A program made the position numbers and the translations under genes. Positions 50,713-60,233 of a stretch of 64,000 bases of DNA are shown piece by piece. Numbering within the stretch: the first letter of the stretch is position 1; each line of letters opens with the position of its first letter. Below the pieces are notes generated by a model that saw only the letters and a list, made by a program, of their open reading frames with translations, was not told the origin of the DNA and searched no databases. Source of the DNA: Egibacteraceae bacterium (lineage in GTDB: Bacteria > Actinomycetota > Nitriliruptoria > Euzebyales > Egibacteraceae); the NCBI GenBank assembly GCA_030447925.1, contig JAUJNX010000002.1, positions 124,001 to 188,000 of the forward strand. The letters are read 5' to 3'.

Positions 50713-51985
50713 CCCGACCAGCCCCGACAGCCCGCCCACCGCGGCGCTGCCCACCGCGCCGCCGGTGAAGAACACCAGGTTGTAAAGACCGATGGCGACG
50801 CCGCGCACGTGGTCGGGCACCAGCGCGGTCACGGTGTCGGTCAGCACGGCCTGCCCGGCGGCGAAGCCGACGGCGGCCAGGGCGAAGCCGGCGACCAGCG
50901 GGACGGGACGGGTGCCCCCGCGGCGGCGACCAGCAGGCCGGCGATCGGCGCGGCGGCCAGCGCGGTGATCACGCGGTGGCGGCCGAGGCGGGCGGCGGCC
51001 CGGCCCGCCAGGCGCGACGCGACCGCCCCGCGGGCCGCCGCCGGCAGCATCGTCAGCCCGATCGCCAGCGGGTCGGACCGGCCCGCGTCGTCGAGGATCT
51101 GCGGCAGGGCGAGCAGCAGCGCGAGGTACCCCGCGAGGATCCCGAAGCCGACGGCGGCCAGCAGCAGCAGGGGCCGGTCGGTGAGGACGACCAGGGCAGG
51201 AACCCGCCGGGCCGCCGGCGCACGCCCTCGCCAGCGCCGCCGCGGCGGCCAGGACCGCCGCCGCCGCCCCGGCGACCAGGGCGGGCCCGGCGCCGGTGGA
51301 CGGCGACTGCAGCAGCAGGACCAGCCCGATCACCGCGACCGCGACGAGCGCCGCACCGGTGGCGTCGACCCCGGCACCGGGGTCCTCCCGCTCCGTGGGG
51401 GCGATGCGGTCGATCGGCGGGAGCAGGAGCAGGGCGACGGCCGGCAGCCCCACGACCAGGCGCCAGCCGCCGACGGCGGTGAGCGCGCCGCCGACCAGCG
51501 GTCCGGACCCGCTGACCAGCGCGACCACCGCGAGCAGGGTGCCCAGCGCGCACCCGCGCCGCGCCCTCCAGGCTCGCGACGATGATCCCGGTGACCAGGA
51601 CCGGCACCGCCCCGGCGCCGATGCCCTGCAGGACCCGGCCGGCCAGGAGCAGCGGGAAGGTCGGCGCGGCGGCCGCCAGCAGCGACCCGGCCGCGAACAC
51701 GACCACCCCCACGCGCAGCGGCGTGCGCAGGCCGGCGACGTCGGCGACCCGGCCGAAGACCGCCGTGGCCACCGAGATCCCCAGCGAGAACACGGCCAGC
51801 ACCCAGGCGGCGCCGCCGACGTCCAGGCCGAACTCCTCCCGGACGGTGGGGAGCGCCACCGCGACGGCCGACGAGCCCAGGATCGTGAGGGCGACGAGCC
51901 CCCCGAGCAGCACGGCGGTGCGCTCGGCGGGCACCGCGGGGCGGCCCGCCCGCGGGCGGGGGCGGGCGGGGTCGGTGTCGGCCAC
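50620..51985 (-). pseudogene. MFS drug efflux transporter, frame-broken
   Basis: Pieces in three frames form a DHA2-like MFS exporter: [20 protein letters not shown] (helix 1), [20 protein letters not shown] with [23 protein letters not shown] (motif C-like), then [91 protein letters not shown] and LYNLVFFTGGAVGSAAVGGL. Frame changes are needed near 51555, 51215, 51195, 50915 and 50690; three are single missing bases and the others need one extra or two missing. The helix order is complete, so a whole gene with sequence errors is possible. Substrate unknown. Confidence 0.7.
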
Positions 51986-51991
51986 CTGGGG

Positions 51992-52649
51992 CTACAGGCC
52001 GGCCCGGGCGACCGGCGCGTAGCCCTCGGCGAGCGGCTGGCCGCACAGCGCGGCGATCTGCTCGTGGACGTCGTGGGTGAAGGGCCCTGCGCGCCCGGGG
52101 GTCGTCGGCGGGCGGGGGCACCGGCGTGCCGAAGCGCACGCCGACCACCCCGCGCGCGGGCGGGCGCAGCGGCGGGCGCCCGCCCTTGGGCCAGACCCGG
52201 GCGGTCCCGCGCAGGCCGACGGGCACGCAGGGCACGCCCGCCCTGGCGGCCACGCGCCCCAGCCCGCTGCGGAAGCGGTAGAGCAGGCCGTCGGGGGACC
52301 GCGTGCCCTCGGGGAACAGCACGACGACCGCGCCGTCGCGCAGGAGCGCGGCCAGGCGGTCGATGACCGCGAAGTCGGCGTTGCCGCGGTTGACCGGGAC
52401 CATGCCCATGGCCACGTTGAAACGCCCGAACAGGCCCTCGGACAGCTCGACCTTGCCGAGGAAGCGGACCGGGCGGGGGGTGGCCGCCGCGATCAGGTAG
52501 TGGTCCAGGAAGGAGCGGTGGTTGGCCGCGAGCAGCACCCCACCGTCGGACGGCACCGCGTCGGCGCCGCGGAGGTCGGCGCCCGTCCAGCCCAGCAGGA
52601 GTGGCCGTCCCACCGCATGCGCGACGCGGAGCCGGAGCGGCTGGGCCAC
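51992..52649 (-). CDS. plsC: 1-acyl-sn-glycerol-3-phosphate acyltransferase (PlsC-like), frameshift near 52085
   Basis: Starts GTG 52649, two bases after the fabG stop. Transfers an acyl chain to lysophosphatidate in phospholipid synthesis. Block [21 protein letters not shown] holds the catalytic H-x4-D, block III-like [20 protein letters not shown], block [17 protein letters not shown]. After ADDPRARRA the frame must change (one extra or two missing bases near 52085) to reach [20 protein letters not shown] and a TAG at 51992-51994. With that, about 218 residues, normal for the family. It ends the fabF-fabD-fabG-plsC run. Confidence 0.82.
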
Positions 52650-52650
52650 G

Positions 52651-53361
52651 TCAGGCGAACAGCCCGCCGTCGACCTGCACGACGGCGCCGTTGACGTAGG
52701 AGGCGGCGTCCGAGCACAGGAACGCGATCACGGCGGCGACCTCCTCGGGCCGGCCGAGCCGCGCCGCCGGGATGCGGTCCACCAGGTCGCCGGTCGCCAC
52801 GCCCTCCAGCATCGCGGTCTCCACGAAGCCCGGCGCGACGGCGTTGACGGTGATGCCGCGCTTGCCGACCTCGCGGGCCAGGGCGCGGGTCATACCCACC
52901 AGGCCCGCCTTGCTGGCCGCGTAGTTCGCCTGTCCCGGGTTGCCGAACAGCCCGATCACGCTGGCGACGTTGACGATGCGCCCGGACCGGGCGCGCAGCA
53001 TCCCGCGCAGCGCGGCGCGCGACAGCGAGAACGCCGCCTGGAGGTTGACCTTCAGCGGCAGCGCGAAGGCCTCGTCGGACATCGACAGGGCGAGGCCGTC
53101 GGCGGTGACGCCCGCGCAGTTCACCAGCACGCCCACGCCGGTCTCGGTGATCGCTGCGACGACCGGCTCGACGTCCTCCGCGAGGTCCGCGCCGACCAGG
53201 CGGGTGGCCACGCCGTGCTCCGCGCACGCCGTGGCCGTCGCCTCCGCCCCGGCCGCGTCGCGGCCGTAGTGCAGGAGCAGGTCGTGGCCCGCCCCGGCCA
53301 GCGCGACGGCGGTCGCCGCCCCGATCCCCTTCGACGCACCGGTCACCAGCGCCCAGGTCAT
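52651..53361 (-). CDS. fabG: 3-oxoacyl-[acyl-carrier-protein] reductase
   Basis: 236 residues. SDR that reduces beta-ketoacyl-ACP with [24 protein letters not shown] (TGxxxGIG), [18 protein letters not shown] (N-C-A-G), [20 protein letters not shown] with Ser, [16 protein letters not shown] with Tyr and Lys, [14 protein letters not shown], and [16 protein letters not shown] at the end, all as in FabG. Third gene of the fatty-acid run, 17 bases after fabD. Confidence 0.93.
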   Translation of the reverse strand: MTWALVTGASKGIGAATAVALAGAGHDLLLHYGRDAAGAEATATACAEHGVATRLVGADLAEDVEPVVAAITETGVGVLVNCAGVTADGLALSMSDEAFALPLKVNLQAAFSLSRAALRGMLRARSGRIVNVASVIGLFGNPGQANYAASKAGLVGMTRALAREVGKRGITVNAVAPGFVETAMLEGVATGDLVDRIPAARLGRPEEVAAVIAFLCSDAASYVNGAVVQVDGGLFA

Positions 53362-53377
53362 GTCCCGCCCTCCCGCT

Positions 53378-54277
53378 TCAGTCGAGGTCGTCGGGCGTCG
53401 TGACGGAGCGCCGCGCGAGGTCGCGGTCGATGCGCTTGACCAGGTTGGTCAGCACCGGCGACGCGCCCAGCTCGACGACCTCCTCCACGCCCAGCCCGCG
53501 CATCGTGCCCACCGACTCGCGCCAGCGCACGGGCGTCACCACCTGGCGGCGCAGCAGGTCCGGCCAGTCCCCCGCCGCGGTGTGCGCGAGCGCGTCCACG
53601 TTGGCCACGACCGGGACCGCCGCGTCGGCGAACGCGGCGGAATCCAGTGCCTCGCCCAGCGGCGCGACGGCGGGCTGCATGTGCGGGCTGTGGTACGCCG
53701 CACCCACGTCCAGCGCCACCACGCGGCCCCGCCCCGCCCCGGCGAGGCGCTCCTCCAGCGCCGCCAGCGCGCCCGGCGCGCCGGCCACGACGATCTGGCC
53801 GGGCGCGTTGTCGTTGGCCACGTGCGCGCCGGTGCCCTCGCAGGCCGCGGCGACGACGCCCTCGTCGTAGCCCAGGCACGCGACCATGGTGCCGGGGTTG
53901 GCGTCGGCCGCCGCCTGCGTGGCCCGCGCCCGGACGGCGACCAGGCGCAGGCCGTCGGCGAAGGACAGGACCCCGGCGGCGAGCAGCGCGTCGTACTCGC
54001 CGAGCGAGTGCCCGGCGGTGGTCAGCGGGGCGCCGGCGGCGGCGGTGTGGGCCTCGAGCAGGACGGCGTGGTGGACGAACAGCGCGACCTGGCAGGCGAA
54101 CGGCTCGCGCAGCTCGTCGGCGGCGGCGTCGGTGCCCAGGCGGGCGACGTCGAAGCCCAGGATCTCCCCCGCCTCGTCCCACCGCGCCGCGGCGGGGTGG
54201 TCGCGCCAGGGCGCGGCCATGCCGGGGCGCTGGCTGCCCTGCCCGGGGAAGACCAGCGCGGCGCGGCCGCCCGTCAC
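53378..54277 (-). CDS. fabD: Malonyl-CoA:ACP transacylase
   Basis: 299 residues from GTG 54277, overlapping the fabF stop (GTGA). Loads malonyl units onto acyl carrier protein. LVFPGQGSQRPGM near the N-terminus, the nucleophile S91 in TTAGHSLGEYDALLAAG, the Arg in VAVRARATQAA, GAHVANDNAPGQIVVAG (Asn), and the catalytic His in LDVGAAYHSPHM. Complete and normal in length. No acyl carrier protein gene lies in this cluster. Confidence 0.94.
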   Translation of the reverse strand: MTGGRAALVFPGQGSQRPGMAAPWRDHPAAARWDEAGEILGFDVARLGTDAAADELREPFACQVALFVHHAVLLEAHTAAAGAPLTTAGHSLGEYDALLAAGVLSFADGLRLVAVRARATQAAADANPGTMVACLGYDEGVVAAACEGTGAHVANDNAPGQIVVAGAPGALAALEERLAGAGRGRVVALDVGAAYHSPHMQPAVAPLGEALDSAAFADAAVPVVANVDALAHTAAGDWPDLLRRQVVTPVRWRESVGTMRGLGVEEVVELGASPVLTNLVKRIDRDLARRSVTTPDDLD

Positions 54278-55578
54278 CGCGCGGGGCGCAGGGCCAGGAC
54301 GGCGTTGTGCCCGCCGAAGCCGAACGAGTTGGACAGGGCCGCGCGGATCCCCAGCTTGCGCGGCTCGCCGTGCACGACGTCCAGGTCGCACGCGGCGTCC
54401 TGGTCGTCGAGGTTCTGGCTGGGGGGCACGACCTCCTCGCGCATGGCCATGATCGTGGCCACGGCCTCGACCCCGCCGGCCGCGCCGAGCAGGTGGCCGA
54501 TCGCGGACTTCGTGCTCGTGACCGCGATCGCGTCGGTGTGGTCGCCGAAGACGGTGCGCAGCGCCCGCGCCTCCGCGGCGTCGTTGACCGGTGTGGACGT
54601 GCCGTGGGCGTTGACGTGATCGACCTCGCCCGGCTCCATGCCCGCGTCGGCCAGCGCCAGGGTGATCGCCCGCGCGGCCCCGCTGCCGTCCGGTCGCGGG
54701 GCGGTCGGGTGGTGGGCGTCGTTGCTGGCGCCGTACCCGGCGACCTCGCCGAGGACGGCCGCGCCGCGCGCCTCGGCGTGGGACCGGCGCTCCATCACCA
54801 GCAGGCCGGCGCCCTCGCCGTTGACGAACCCGTCGCGGCCTACGTCGAAGGGGCGGCTGGCGCGCTGCGGCTCGTCGTTGCGGTCGCTGAGCGCGCCGGC
54901 GGCCCCGAACCCCGCGATGGTGAGCGGGTTGATCGCGGCCTCGACCCCGCCCGCCAGGACGATGTCGGCCCGGCCCGCGCGGATCAGGTCCAGCGCGGTG
55001 CCGATGGCGTCCCCGCCGCTGGCGCAGGCGGAGGTCACCGAGAAGCTGATGCCCTGCAGGCCGTGGCGGATGGCGACCTGGCCCGTGCCCATGTTCGGCG
55101 GCAGGGCGATCGCCAGGTAGGGCCGGACCTTGGACGGCCCGCCCGCGACGAGCTTGGCGTGCTCGGTGGTGAGCTCGTTCAGCCCGCCGATCCCGGTCGC
55201 CACCAGCGTCCCGACGCGCGTGGGGTCGACCCCCTCGATGGGCACGACGGCGGGCGGCCGGCCGCCGGGCGGCCCCGGCGGGTCGACCAGCCCGGCCATG
55301 GCCAGCGCTTCGTGCGCCGCGAGCAGCGCGAAGTGCGCGAAGCGGTCCATCTGGCGGACCAGCTTGCGCGGGAGGTGGTCGTTGGGGTCGAACCCGGTGA
55401 GCTCGCACGCGATCTGGACGCTGTACTCCGACGGGTCGAAGTGGGTGATGCGCCCGCACGTGTTGCGCCCCGACAGCAGCCCGTCGAACAGGGCCGCCGC
55501 TCCCAGCCCGTAGGGGGAGACCGCCCCGTAGCCCGTGACGACGACGGGGTCGTCGTGGAATCGCGTCGATGTCGCCAT
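54274..55578 (-). CDS. fabF: 3-oxoacyl-[acyl-carrier-protein] synthase II
   Basis: 434 residues from ATG 55578. Chain-elongating condensing enzyme of type II fatty acid synthesis. Catalytic Cys 185 in VTSACASGGDAIGTALDLI, His in VNAHGTSTPVNDAAE and Lys/His in STKSAIGHLLGAAGG; opening VVVTGYGAVSPYGLGAAALF and closing LSNSFGFGGHNAVLALRP are those of KAS II. An insert PPGPPGGRPPAV at 101-112 is unusual. There is no clear ribosome-binding site; a palindrome lies 34 bases upstream. First gene of the run. Confidence 0.94.
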   Translation of the reverse strand: MATSTRFHDDPVVVTGYGAVSPYGLGAAALFDGLLSGRNTCGRITHFDPSEYSVQIACELTGFDPNDHLPRKLVRQMDRFAHFALLAAHEALAMAGLVDPPGPPGGRPPAVVPIEGVDPTRVGTLVATGIGGLNELTTEHAKLVAGGPSKVRPYLAIALPPNMGTGQVAIRHGLQGISFSVTSACASGGDAIGTALDLIRAGRADIVLAGGVEAAINPLTIAGFGAAGALSDRNDEPQRASRPFDVGRDGFVNGEGAGLLVMERRSHAEARGAAVLGEVAGYGASNDAHHPTAPRPDGSGAARAITLALADAGMEPGEVDHVNAHGTSTPVNDAAEARALRTVFGDHTDAIAVTSTKSAIGHLLGAAGGVEAVATIMAMREEVVPPSQNLDDQDAACDLDVVHGEPRKLGIRAALSNSFGFGGHNAVLALRPAR

Positions 55579-55611
55579 GCAGGAGATGGTAGTGGTTACC
55601 CGGCGGTCACT

Positions 55612-55625
55612 TGACGTGCGCGTCA
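55612..55625. promoter_or_regulatory. Palindrome upstream of the fab operon
   Basis: TGACG-TGCG-CGTCA, perfect 5-bp arms, in the divergent space between fabF and the ABC exporter. Flanked by GGTCAC and CACC. Could be an operator for a fatty-acid regulator; that is a guess. Confidence 0.35.
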
Positions 55626-55710
55626 CCTTGGGCCCCCGGGCGGCGTGCGGCGCCCCCGGCGGGGCGGCGGCGGGCCCGGCACCGCGGTCCCCGCGGTGCA
55701 CACTGGCCGG

Positions 55711-56676
55711 GTGAACGCGGTGCCCGCCGTCGTCGTGGACGGCCTGACCAGGTCCTACGGGGACGTGCGCGCCGTCGACGGCCTCTCGCTGACGGTGCCC
55801 GCCGGGTCGGTCTGCGCGCTGCTGGGGCCCAACGGCGCGGGCAAGACCACCCTGGTCGAGTGCATCGAGGGCTTCCGCGCGCCCGACGCGGGCCGCGTGC
55901 GCGTGCTGGGGCTGGACCCGTGGCGCGACCGCGACCGGGTGCTGCCGCGGATGGGCGTGTTGCTCCAGGAGGGCGGCACGTACAAGGCCGCCACCCCGCG
56001 CGAGCTGCTGCGCCTGTTCGCGCGCTTCTACCCCCACCCCGCGGACCCCGACGACCTGCTGGCGCGGCTGGACCTGACCGCCGCGGCCGGCGCGCGCCTG
56101 CGCACCCTGTCCGGCGGGCAGCAGCAGCGCGTCGCGCTCGCGCTCGCGCTGGTCGGCCGCCCCGAGCTCCTGGTGCTCGACGAGCCCACGACCGGGGTGG
56201 ACCCCCACGCCCGCCGGGCGGTGTGGACGCTGCTGCGCGACCTGCGCGCGGCGGGCACGACCATCCTGTTCTCCACCCACCAGCTGGCCGAGGCCGAGCA
56301 GGAGGCCGACCTGGTCGCCGTGATCGACCGCGGGCGGCTGCGCGCCCTGGACTCCCCCGCCGCGCTGGTGGCCGGTGGCGGGGACGGCCGCCTGGTCGTC
56401 ACCGGCGCCCCCGCCACCGACCCCGCCGCCGTCGCGGCCGACCTGGCGGCTGCCGTCGGCGCGGCGGTCACGCCCGACGGGCCCGGCCGCTGGACGGTCG
56501 CCGCGGGACCGGCGGCGATCGCCGCGGTGAGCGCGTGGTTCGCGGCCCGCGGCCTGCCGCTGTCGGGCATCACCGCCGGGGCCCCCGACCTCGAGGACGT
56601 GTTCCTGCGCCTCACCAGCCCCAACGCCGCCGCGCCGCGCGAGCCCGCGCCGACCGGCCGCCGGCACCGCCCGTGA
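55711..56676 (+). CDS. ABC exporter ATP-binding protein (DrrA/CcmA type)
   Basis: 321 residues from GTG 55711. Walker A LLGPNGAGKTTLVECIEG, Q-loop MGVLLQEGGTYKAATPREL, signature LSGGQQQRVALALALVG, Walker B LLVLDEPTTGVDP, H-loop FSTHQLAEAEQEADLV. The C-terminal about 90 residues (LVVTGAPATDPAAV; LPLSGITAGAPDLEDVFLRL) match the extension of the daunorubicin-resistance group. Powers export with the membrane protein that follows and overlaps it by GTGA. Substrate unknown. Confidence 0.9.
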   Translation: MNAVPAVVVDGLTRSYGDVRAVDGLSLTVPAGSVCALLGPNGAGKTTLVECIEGFRAPDAGRVRVLGLDPWRDRDRVLPRMGVLLQEGGTYKAATPRELLRLFARFYPHPADPDDLLARLDLTAAAGARLRTLSGGQQQRVALALALVGRPELLVLDEPTTGVDPHARRAVWTLLRDLRAAGTTILFSTHQLAEAEQEADLVAVIDRGRLRALDSPAALVAGGGDGRLVVTGAPATDPAAVAADLAAAVGAAVTPDGPGRWTVAAGPAAIAAVSAWFAARGLPLSGITAGAPDLEDVFLRLTSPNAAAPREPAPTGRRHRP

Positions 56677-57551
56677 CGGCCGGGCCGGACACGGCGCCGG
56701 GGGCCGGATCCGACCGCGCGGGCGGGAACGGGACCGCCGGTCCCCGCACCCGCGGGGTGGCGGGCGTGGACACCCCGCCGGCGGTGCCCGGCGCCGCGGC
56801 CGGCGGGGGCACCCCGCCGCGCGGCGGGTGCGGGCGCAGGCAGGGATGGAGCTGCGCCTGACCCTGCGCAACGGCGAGAACCTGCTCGTGACCTTCGGCA
56901 TCCCGCTCGGGCTGCTGGTGTTCCTCGCGCGCGTGGACGTCGTGCCGCGGGCGCCGGGCGACCCGCTGGCGTTCCTCGTGCCGGGGGTCCTCGCCCTGTC
57001 GGTGATGAGCTCGGCGATGGTCGCCCTGGCGATCGCCACCGGGTTCGAGCGCTCCTGGCTGGTGCTGAAGCGGCTCGGCGCCACGCCGCTGCGCCGGGGC
57101 GAGCTGATCGCCGCCAAGTCCCTGGCGGTCCTGGCGATCCTGGCCGTGCAGGTGGTGGCGGTGCTGGCGGTGGCGACGGGGGTCCTGGGCTACCGCCCGG
57201 GCGCGGGCGCCCTGTGGCTCGTGCCGGTGGCCCTGGGCCTGGGGACGGCGGCCTTCGCCGGGCTGGGCCTCGCCATGGCCGGCGGGCTGCCCGCCTCGAC
57301 CACGCTGGCGCTGGCCAACGGCCTCTACGTCGTGCTGCTGCTGGTCAGCGGCCTGGTGTTCCCCCTCGACCGCCTGCCCGGCTGGCTGGCGGCGCGCCGC
57401 CGCGGTCCTGCCCGCCGCGGCGCTCGCCGACCTGCTGCGCGCGGGTCTCGGCGCCGCGGCTGCGGCCGGGGTGGCGACCGACCTCGCGGTCCTGGCGGCC
57501 TGGGCGGGCGGCGCCGTCGCGCTGGCCGTGCGCGTCTTCCGCTGGGAGTGA
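56673..57551 (+). CDS. ABC-2 type permease, frame-broken
   Basis: Starts at GTG 56673 (overlap with the ATPase stop). The first 45 codons are Gly/Pro/Ala-rich; one missing base near 56815-56828 joins to MELRLTLRNGENLLVTFGIP and a run of about six hydrophobic segments: FLVPGVLALSVMSSAMVALA, RLGATPLRRGELIAAKSLAV, AILAVQVVAVLAVATGVLG, VALGLGTAAFAGLGLAMAGG and LYVVLLLVSGLVFPLDRLPG. Near 57395 another change leads to VLPAAALADLLRAGL and the end ALAVRVFRWE at 57551. The ABC-2/YadH layout fits the DrrB partner of the ATPase. A GTG at 56828 would start directly at the conserved part. Confidence 0.75.
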
Positions 57552-57647
57552 GGCGCGGCCCCGGACCTGGTGGACCTTCGCCGGAGCCGGGGCGGTCCGG
57601 CCGCACGGGCTGCCTACCCTGATCCGCGCGCCCGCGGAGGGCGGCGC

Positions 57648-58343
57648 GTGGGCGTGGTCGGAGCAGCGGGGGCGGCGGTGACGGCGGTGCACCCGGTCGA
57701 GGACCGGGCGGAGCGGGCCGGCGCGCGCCGGCGCGGGCCCGCGGGCTGGCGGGTCCGGGCGGGCACGCGGCGGCGGGACCGCCGCCGGCGCCCCGCCCGG
57801 CTGCTGCTCGCGCTGGTGACGCTGAACGCGGTCCTGCTGGGCGGCGGGCTGTCGGTCGCGGCGGTCCGCGGCGCCGTGGCCGACGTGTTCGCGGTCCCGT
57901 CGGGCTCGATGGCGCCGACGCTGTCGGCGGGCGACCTGATCGTGGTGCTGCGGCTGGCCTACCGCTCGGAGCCCCCCGACCACGGCGACGTCGTGGTCTT
58001 CGACCCGCCGCCGCAGGCCGGGGCGCGCGGCGCGGGCGGGGACACCTTCGTGAAGCGCGCCGTGGGGCTGCCCGGCGACGTGCTCCAGGCCGCGGGCGGG
58101 GTGCTGCTGCGCAACGGCGGTCCGGTCGCGGAGACCTACCTGCCGCCCGGCACCGCCACCGGCGACTTCGGGCCGGTCCGGGTGCAGCCCGGCCACGTCT
58201 TCGTCCTCGGCGACAACCGCGCGGATTCGTTTGACTCGCGCTTCTTCGGTCAGGTCCCGGCGCACCTGCTGGTCGGGGAGGTGGTGCAACTCCTGCGCCC
58301 GCTCGACGGCCTGCGCACGGGTCAGGGAGAGTCCGCACAGTGA
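57648..58343 (+). CDS. lepB: Signal peptidase I
   Basis: 231 residues from GTG 57648 with GGAGGG upstream; GTG 57678 is an alternative. TACCCT at 57615-57620 may be the -10. Cuts signal peptides at the outer face of the membrane. One N-terminal membrane helix after an Arg-rich stretch (LLLALVTLNAVLLGGGLSVA), nucleophile S87 in VFAVPSGSMAPTLSAGD, general base K136 in DTFVKRAVGLPGD, and box E VFVLGDNRADSFDSRFFG. Single-helix, actinobacterial type. It is convergent with the methyltransferase after 90 bases. Confidence 0.93.
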   Translation: MGVVGAAGAAVTAVHPVEDRAERAGARRRGPAGWRVRAGTRRRDRRRRPARLLLALVTLNAVLLGGGLSVAAVRGAVADVFAVPSGSMAPTLSAGDLIVVLRLAYRSEPPDHGDVVVFDPPPQAGARGAGGDTFVKRAVGLPGDVLQAAGGVLLRNGGPVAETYLPPGTATGDFGPVRVQPGHVFVLGDNRADSFDSRFFGQVPAHLLVGEVVQLLRPLDGLRTGQGESAQ

Positions 58344-58433
58344 AGCAACGGCGCGCCGCGACAGCGCCGTCGCCTTCGCAACGATGGGTGCTCGACCGTT
58401 CCAGCTGCGCCCTGCCGCGGCGCGCGGCGCGGG

Positions 58434-59195
58434 TCAGGCGGTGGCGTCCAGGTTCAGGCGGACGTAGTCGACCGTCACCGGGTCGCCGAGCAGCGCCGCG
58501 GTCTCCGCGACGAACGGGTCGCGGAGGTCCTCGGGCAGGCGGTCGACGTGGGCGCCCAGCCCGACGGTGCGCAGGTAGGCCAGCGGCTCGTCGGGCACCA
58601 CGGGGTTGGGGGTCAGCCAGCAGCGCACGTCGCGGAAGCCCGCGGCCTCCAGCAGCGCCGTGGTCTCCTCCGGCCCCGCGAAGCGGTGGGGCCGGAGGAA
58701 CCCCCGCAGGTGCGGCGCGTAGGCGTCGCGCTCGGCGACGGCGTCGGCGGCCGCCAGCACCGCGGCGATGTTGCCCGCGCCGCCGCACTGGGCGACCAGC
58801 GCGCCCCCGGGCCGCAGGGCGGCGTGCAGGCGGGCGAACAGCCGCTCGTGGTCCAGGACCCAGTGGAACGTCGCGGTCGAGAAGACCGCGTCGACGGGCT
58901 CGTCCACGACCAGGTCGAGCAGGTCGCCGACGCGCAGGTCCACCCGGTCCCCGACGCGGGCGAGGTGCGCGCGGGCCTGTGCGATCATCCCCGGGTCGGC
59001 GTCGACGCCGACGACCCGGCCCGCGGGCAGCCGTTCGGCCAGCGCGGCGGTGATCCGCCCGCTGCCGCACCCGGCGTCCAGGACGGTCTCCGCGCCGGTC
59101 AGCGGGAGGCGGTCCAGGACCGCGAGGTTCATCGCCTCCATCGCGCCGGAGACGCGGTGGTAGGTCGCGGCGTCCCAGGTGCGCGCCACGGTCAC
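58434..59195 (-). CDS. Class I SAM methyltransferase (trans-aconitate methyltransferase-like)
   Basis: 253 residues from GTG 59195, overlapping the ctaB stop (GTGA). Motif I TVLDAGCGSGRITAALAERL, motif post I VVGVDADPGMIAQARAHLA, motif II VDAVFSTATFHWVLDHERLF, which is the Tam-type F-S-x-A-x-x-H-W segment, and motif III LRPGGALVAQCGGAGN. The N-terminus WDAATYHRVSGAMEAMNLAV also matches that group. True Tam methylates trans-aconitate; actinobacterial relatives act on other small acids or are unknown. Co-transcribed with heme O synthase, with no evident biochemical link. Confidence 0.86.
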   Translation of the reverse strand: MTVARTWDAATYHRVSGAMEAMNLAVLDRLPLTGAETVLDAGCGSGRITAALAERLPAGRVVGVDADPGMIAQARAHLARVGDRVDLRVGDLLDLVVDEPVDAVFSTATFHWVLDHERLFARLHAALRPGGALVAQCGGAGNIAAVLAAADAVAERDAYAPHLRGFLRPHRFAGPEETTALLEAAGFRDVRCWLTPNPVVPDEPLAYLRTVGLGAHVDRLPEDLRDPFVAETAALLGDPVTVDYVRLNLDATA

Positions 59196-60073
59196 AGCAC
59201 CGCGTCGGTGGCCGCGGCGGCGAACAGCAGGCCCAGGTAGGAGATCGAGTAGCGGAACAGGCGCATCGCGTTGCGCTCGGTGGCCTCGCGGACCAGGCGC
59301 ACGGCCTGGCCGACGAACGCCGCGCCCAGCAGGAGGGCGGCCGACAGGTACAGCACGCCCATGCCGTCGGCCACCCGGCCGAAGATCAGCGTGATGGCGA
59401 CCAGCAGCACCGAGTACAGCAGGATCTGGCGGGCGGTCTCCGCCACGCCGTGGACCGCCGGGAGCATCGGCACGCCGGCGCGGGCGTAGTCCTCGCGGTA
59501 CTTGAGCGCGAGCGCCCAGGTGTGCGGGGGCGTCCAGGCGAAGATGATCGCGAACAGCACGAGGGCGGGCAGCCCGACCTCGCCGGTCACCGCGGCCCAG
59601 CCGACCAGCACCGGCACGCAGCCGGCGGCGCCGCCGATGACGACGTTCTGGACCGTCCGGCGCTTGAGCCCCAGCGAGTAGACGAAGACGTAGAACAGCA
59701 GCGCCCCGACCGCCAGGACCGCGGACAGCAGGTTGACCGTCAGCGCCAGCCAGACGAACGACAGCACGCCGAGCGCGGCGCCGAACACCAGCGCGCCGGC
59801 CGGCGCGACCGCGTGGCGCGGCAGCGGGCGGCGCGAGGTGCGGTGCATGAGGACGTCGATGTCGCGGTCGATCCAGCTGTTCAGCGCTCCCGCCCCGCCC
59901 GCCGCGAGGGTCCCGCCCACCAGGGTCGCGACCACCAGCCACAGGTCGGGCAGCCCGCCCTGCGCGATCACCATGGTGGGGACCGTGGTGACGAGCAGCA
60001 GTTCGATCACCCGCGGCTTGGTGAGCGCCACGTAGGCGCCCAGCACCTGCAGGGTCGTCGATCGGTCGGCCAC
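59192..60073 (-). CDS. ctaB: Protoheme IX farnesyltransferase (heme O synthase)
   Basis: 293 residues from GTG 60073 with GAGG upstream; upstream codons in frame are not conserved. UbiA-family prenyltransferase that attaches farnesyl to heme b to make heme O for cytochrome oxidase. First Asp-rich motif NSWIDRDIDVLMHRTSRRPL, second-half segment YREDYARAGVPMLP, and KPRVIELLLVTTVPTMVIA in helix 1. Nine membrane helices expected. In Actinobacteria it stands next to tkt and tal in a divergent order, exactly as here, often with ctaA nearby; ctaA is not in view. Confidence 0.95.
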   Translation of the reverse strand: MADRSTTLQVLGAYVALTKPRVIELLLVTTVPTMVIAQGGLPDLWLVVATLVGGTLAAGGAGALNSWIDRDIDVLMHRTSRRPLPRHAVAPAGALVFGAALGVLSFVWLALTVNLLSAVLAVGALLFYVFVYSLGLKRRTVQNVVIGGAAGCVPVLVGWAAVTGEVGLPALVLFAIIFAWTPPHTWALALKYREDYARAGVPMLPAVHGVAETARQILLYSVLLVAITLIFGRVADGMGVLYLSAALLLGAAFVGQAVRLVREATERNAMRLFRYSISYLGLLFAAAATDAVL

Positions 60074-60132
60074 GGTTACCTCAGGGCTGGGGGCGGGAGC
60101 GCGCTGGCAGGGCCTGCTCGCGGCGCCCCGCC

Positions 60133-60176
60133 AGTCTAGGTCCGCAGGCCGGGGCGGCAGGCCCAGGGCGTAGACT
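60133..60176. promoter_or_regulatory. Divergent TAGACT -10 boxes between ctaB and tkt
   Basis: AGTCTA at 60133-60138 reads TAGACT toward ctaB and 60171-60176 is TAGACT toward tkt, 32 bases apart and forming an inverted pair. Distances to the starts (about 60 and 58 bases) leave room for leaders with ribosome-binding sites. No clear -35 elements. Confidence 0.5.
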
Positions 60177-60233
60177 GCACACCGGCCGGGCAGACGATCC
60201 GCCGCCGTGACCCACCCCGGGGAGAACCTGTCA

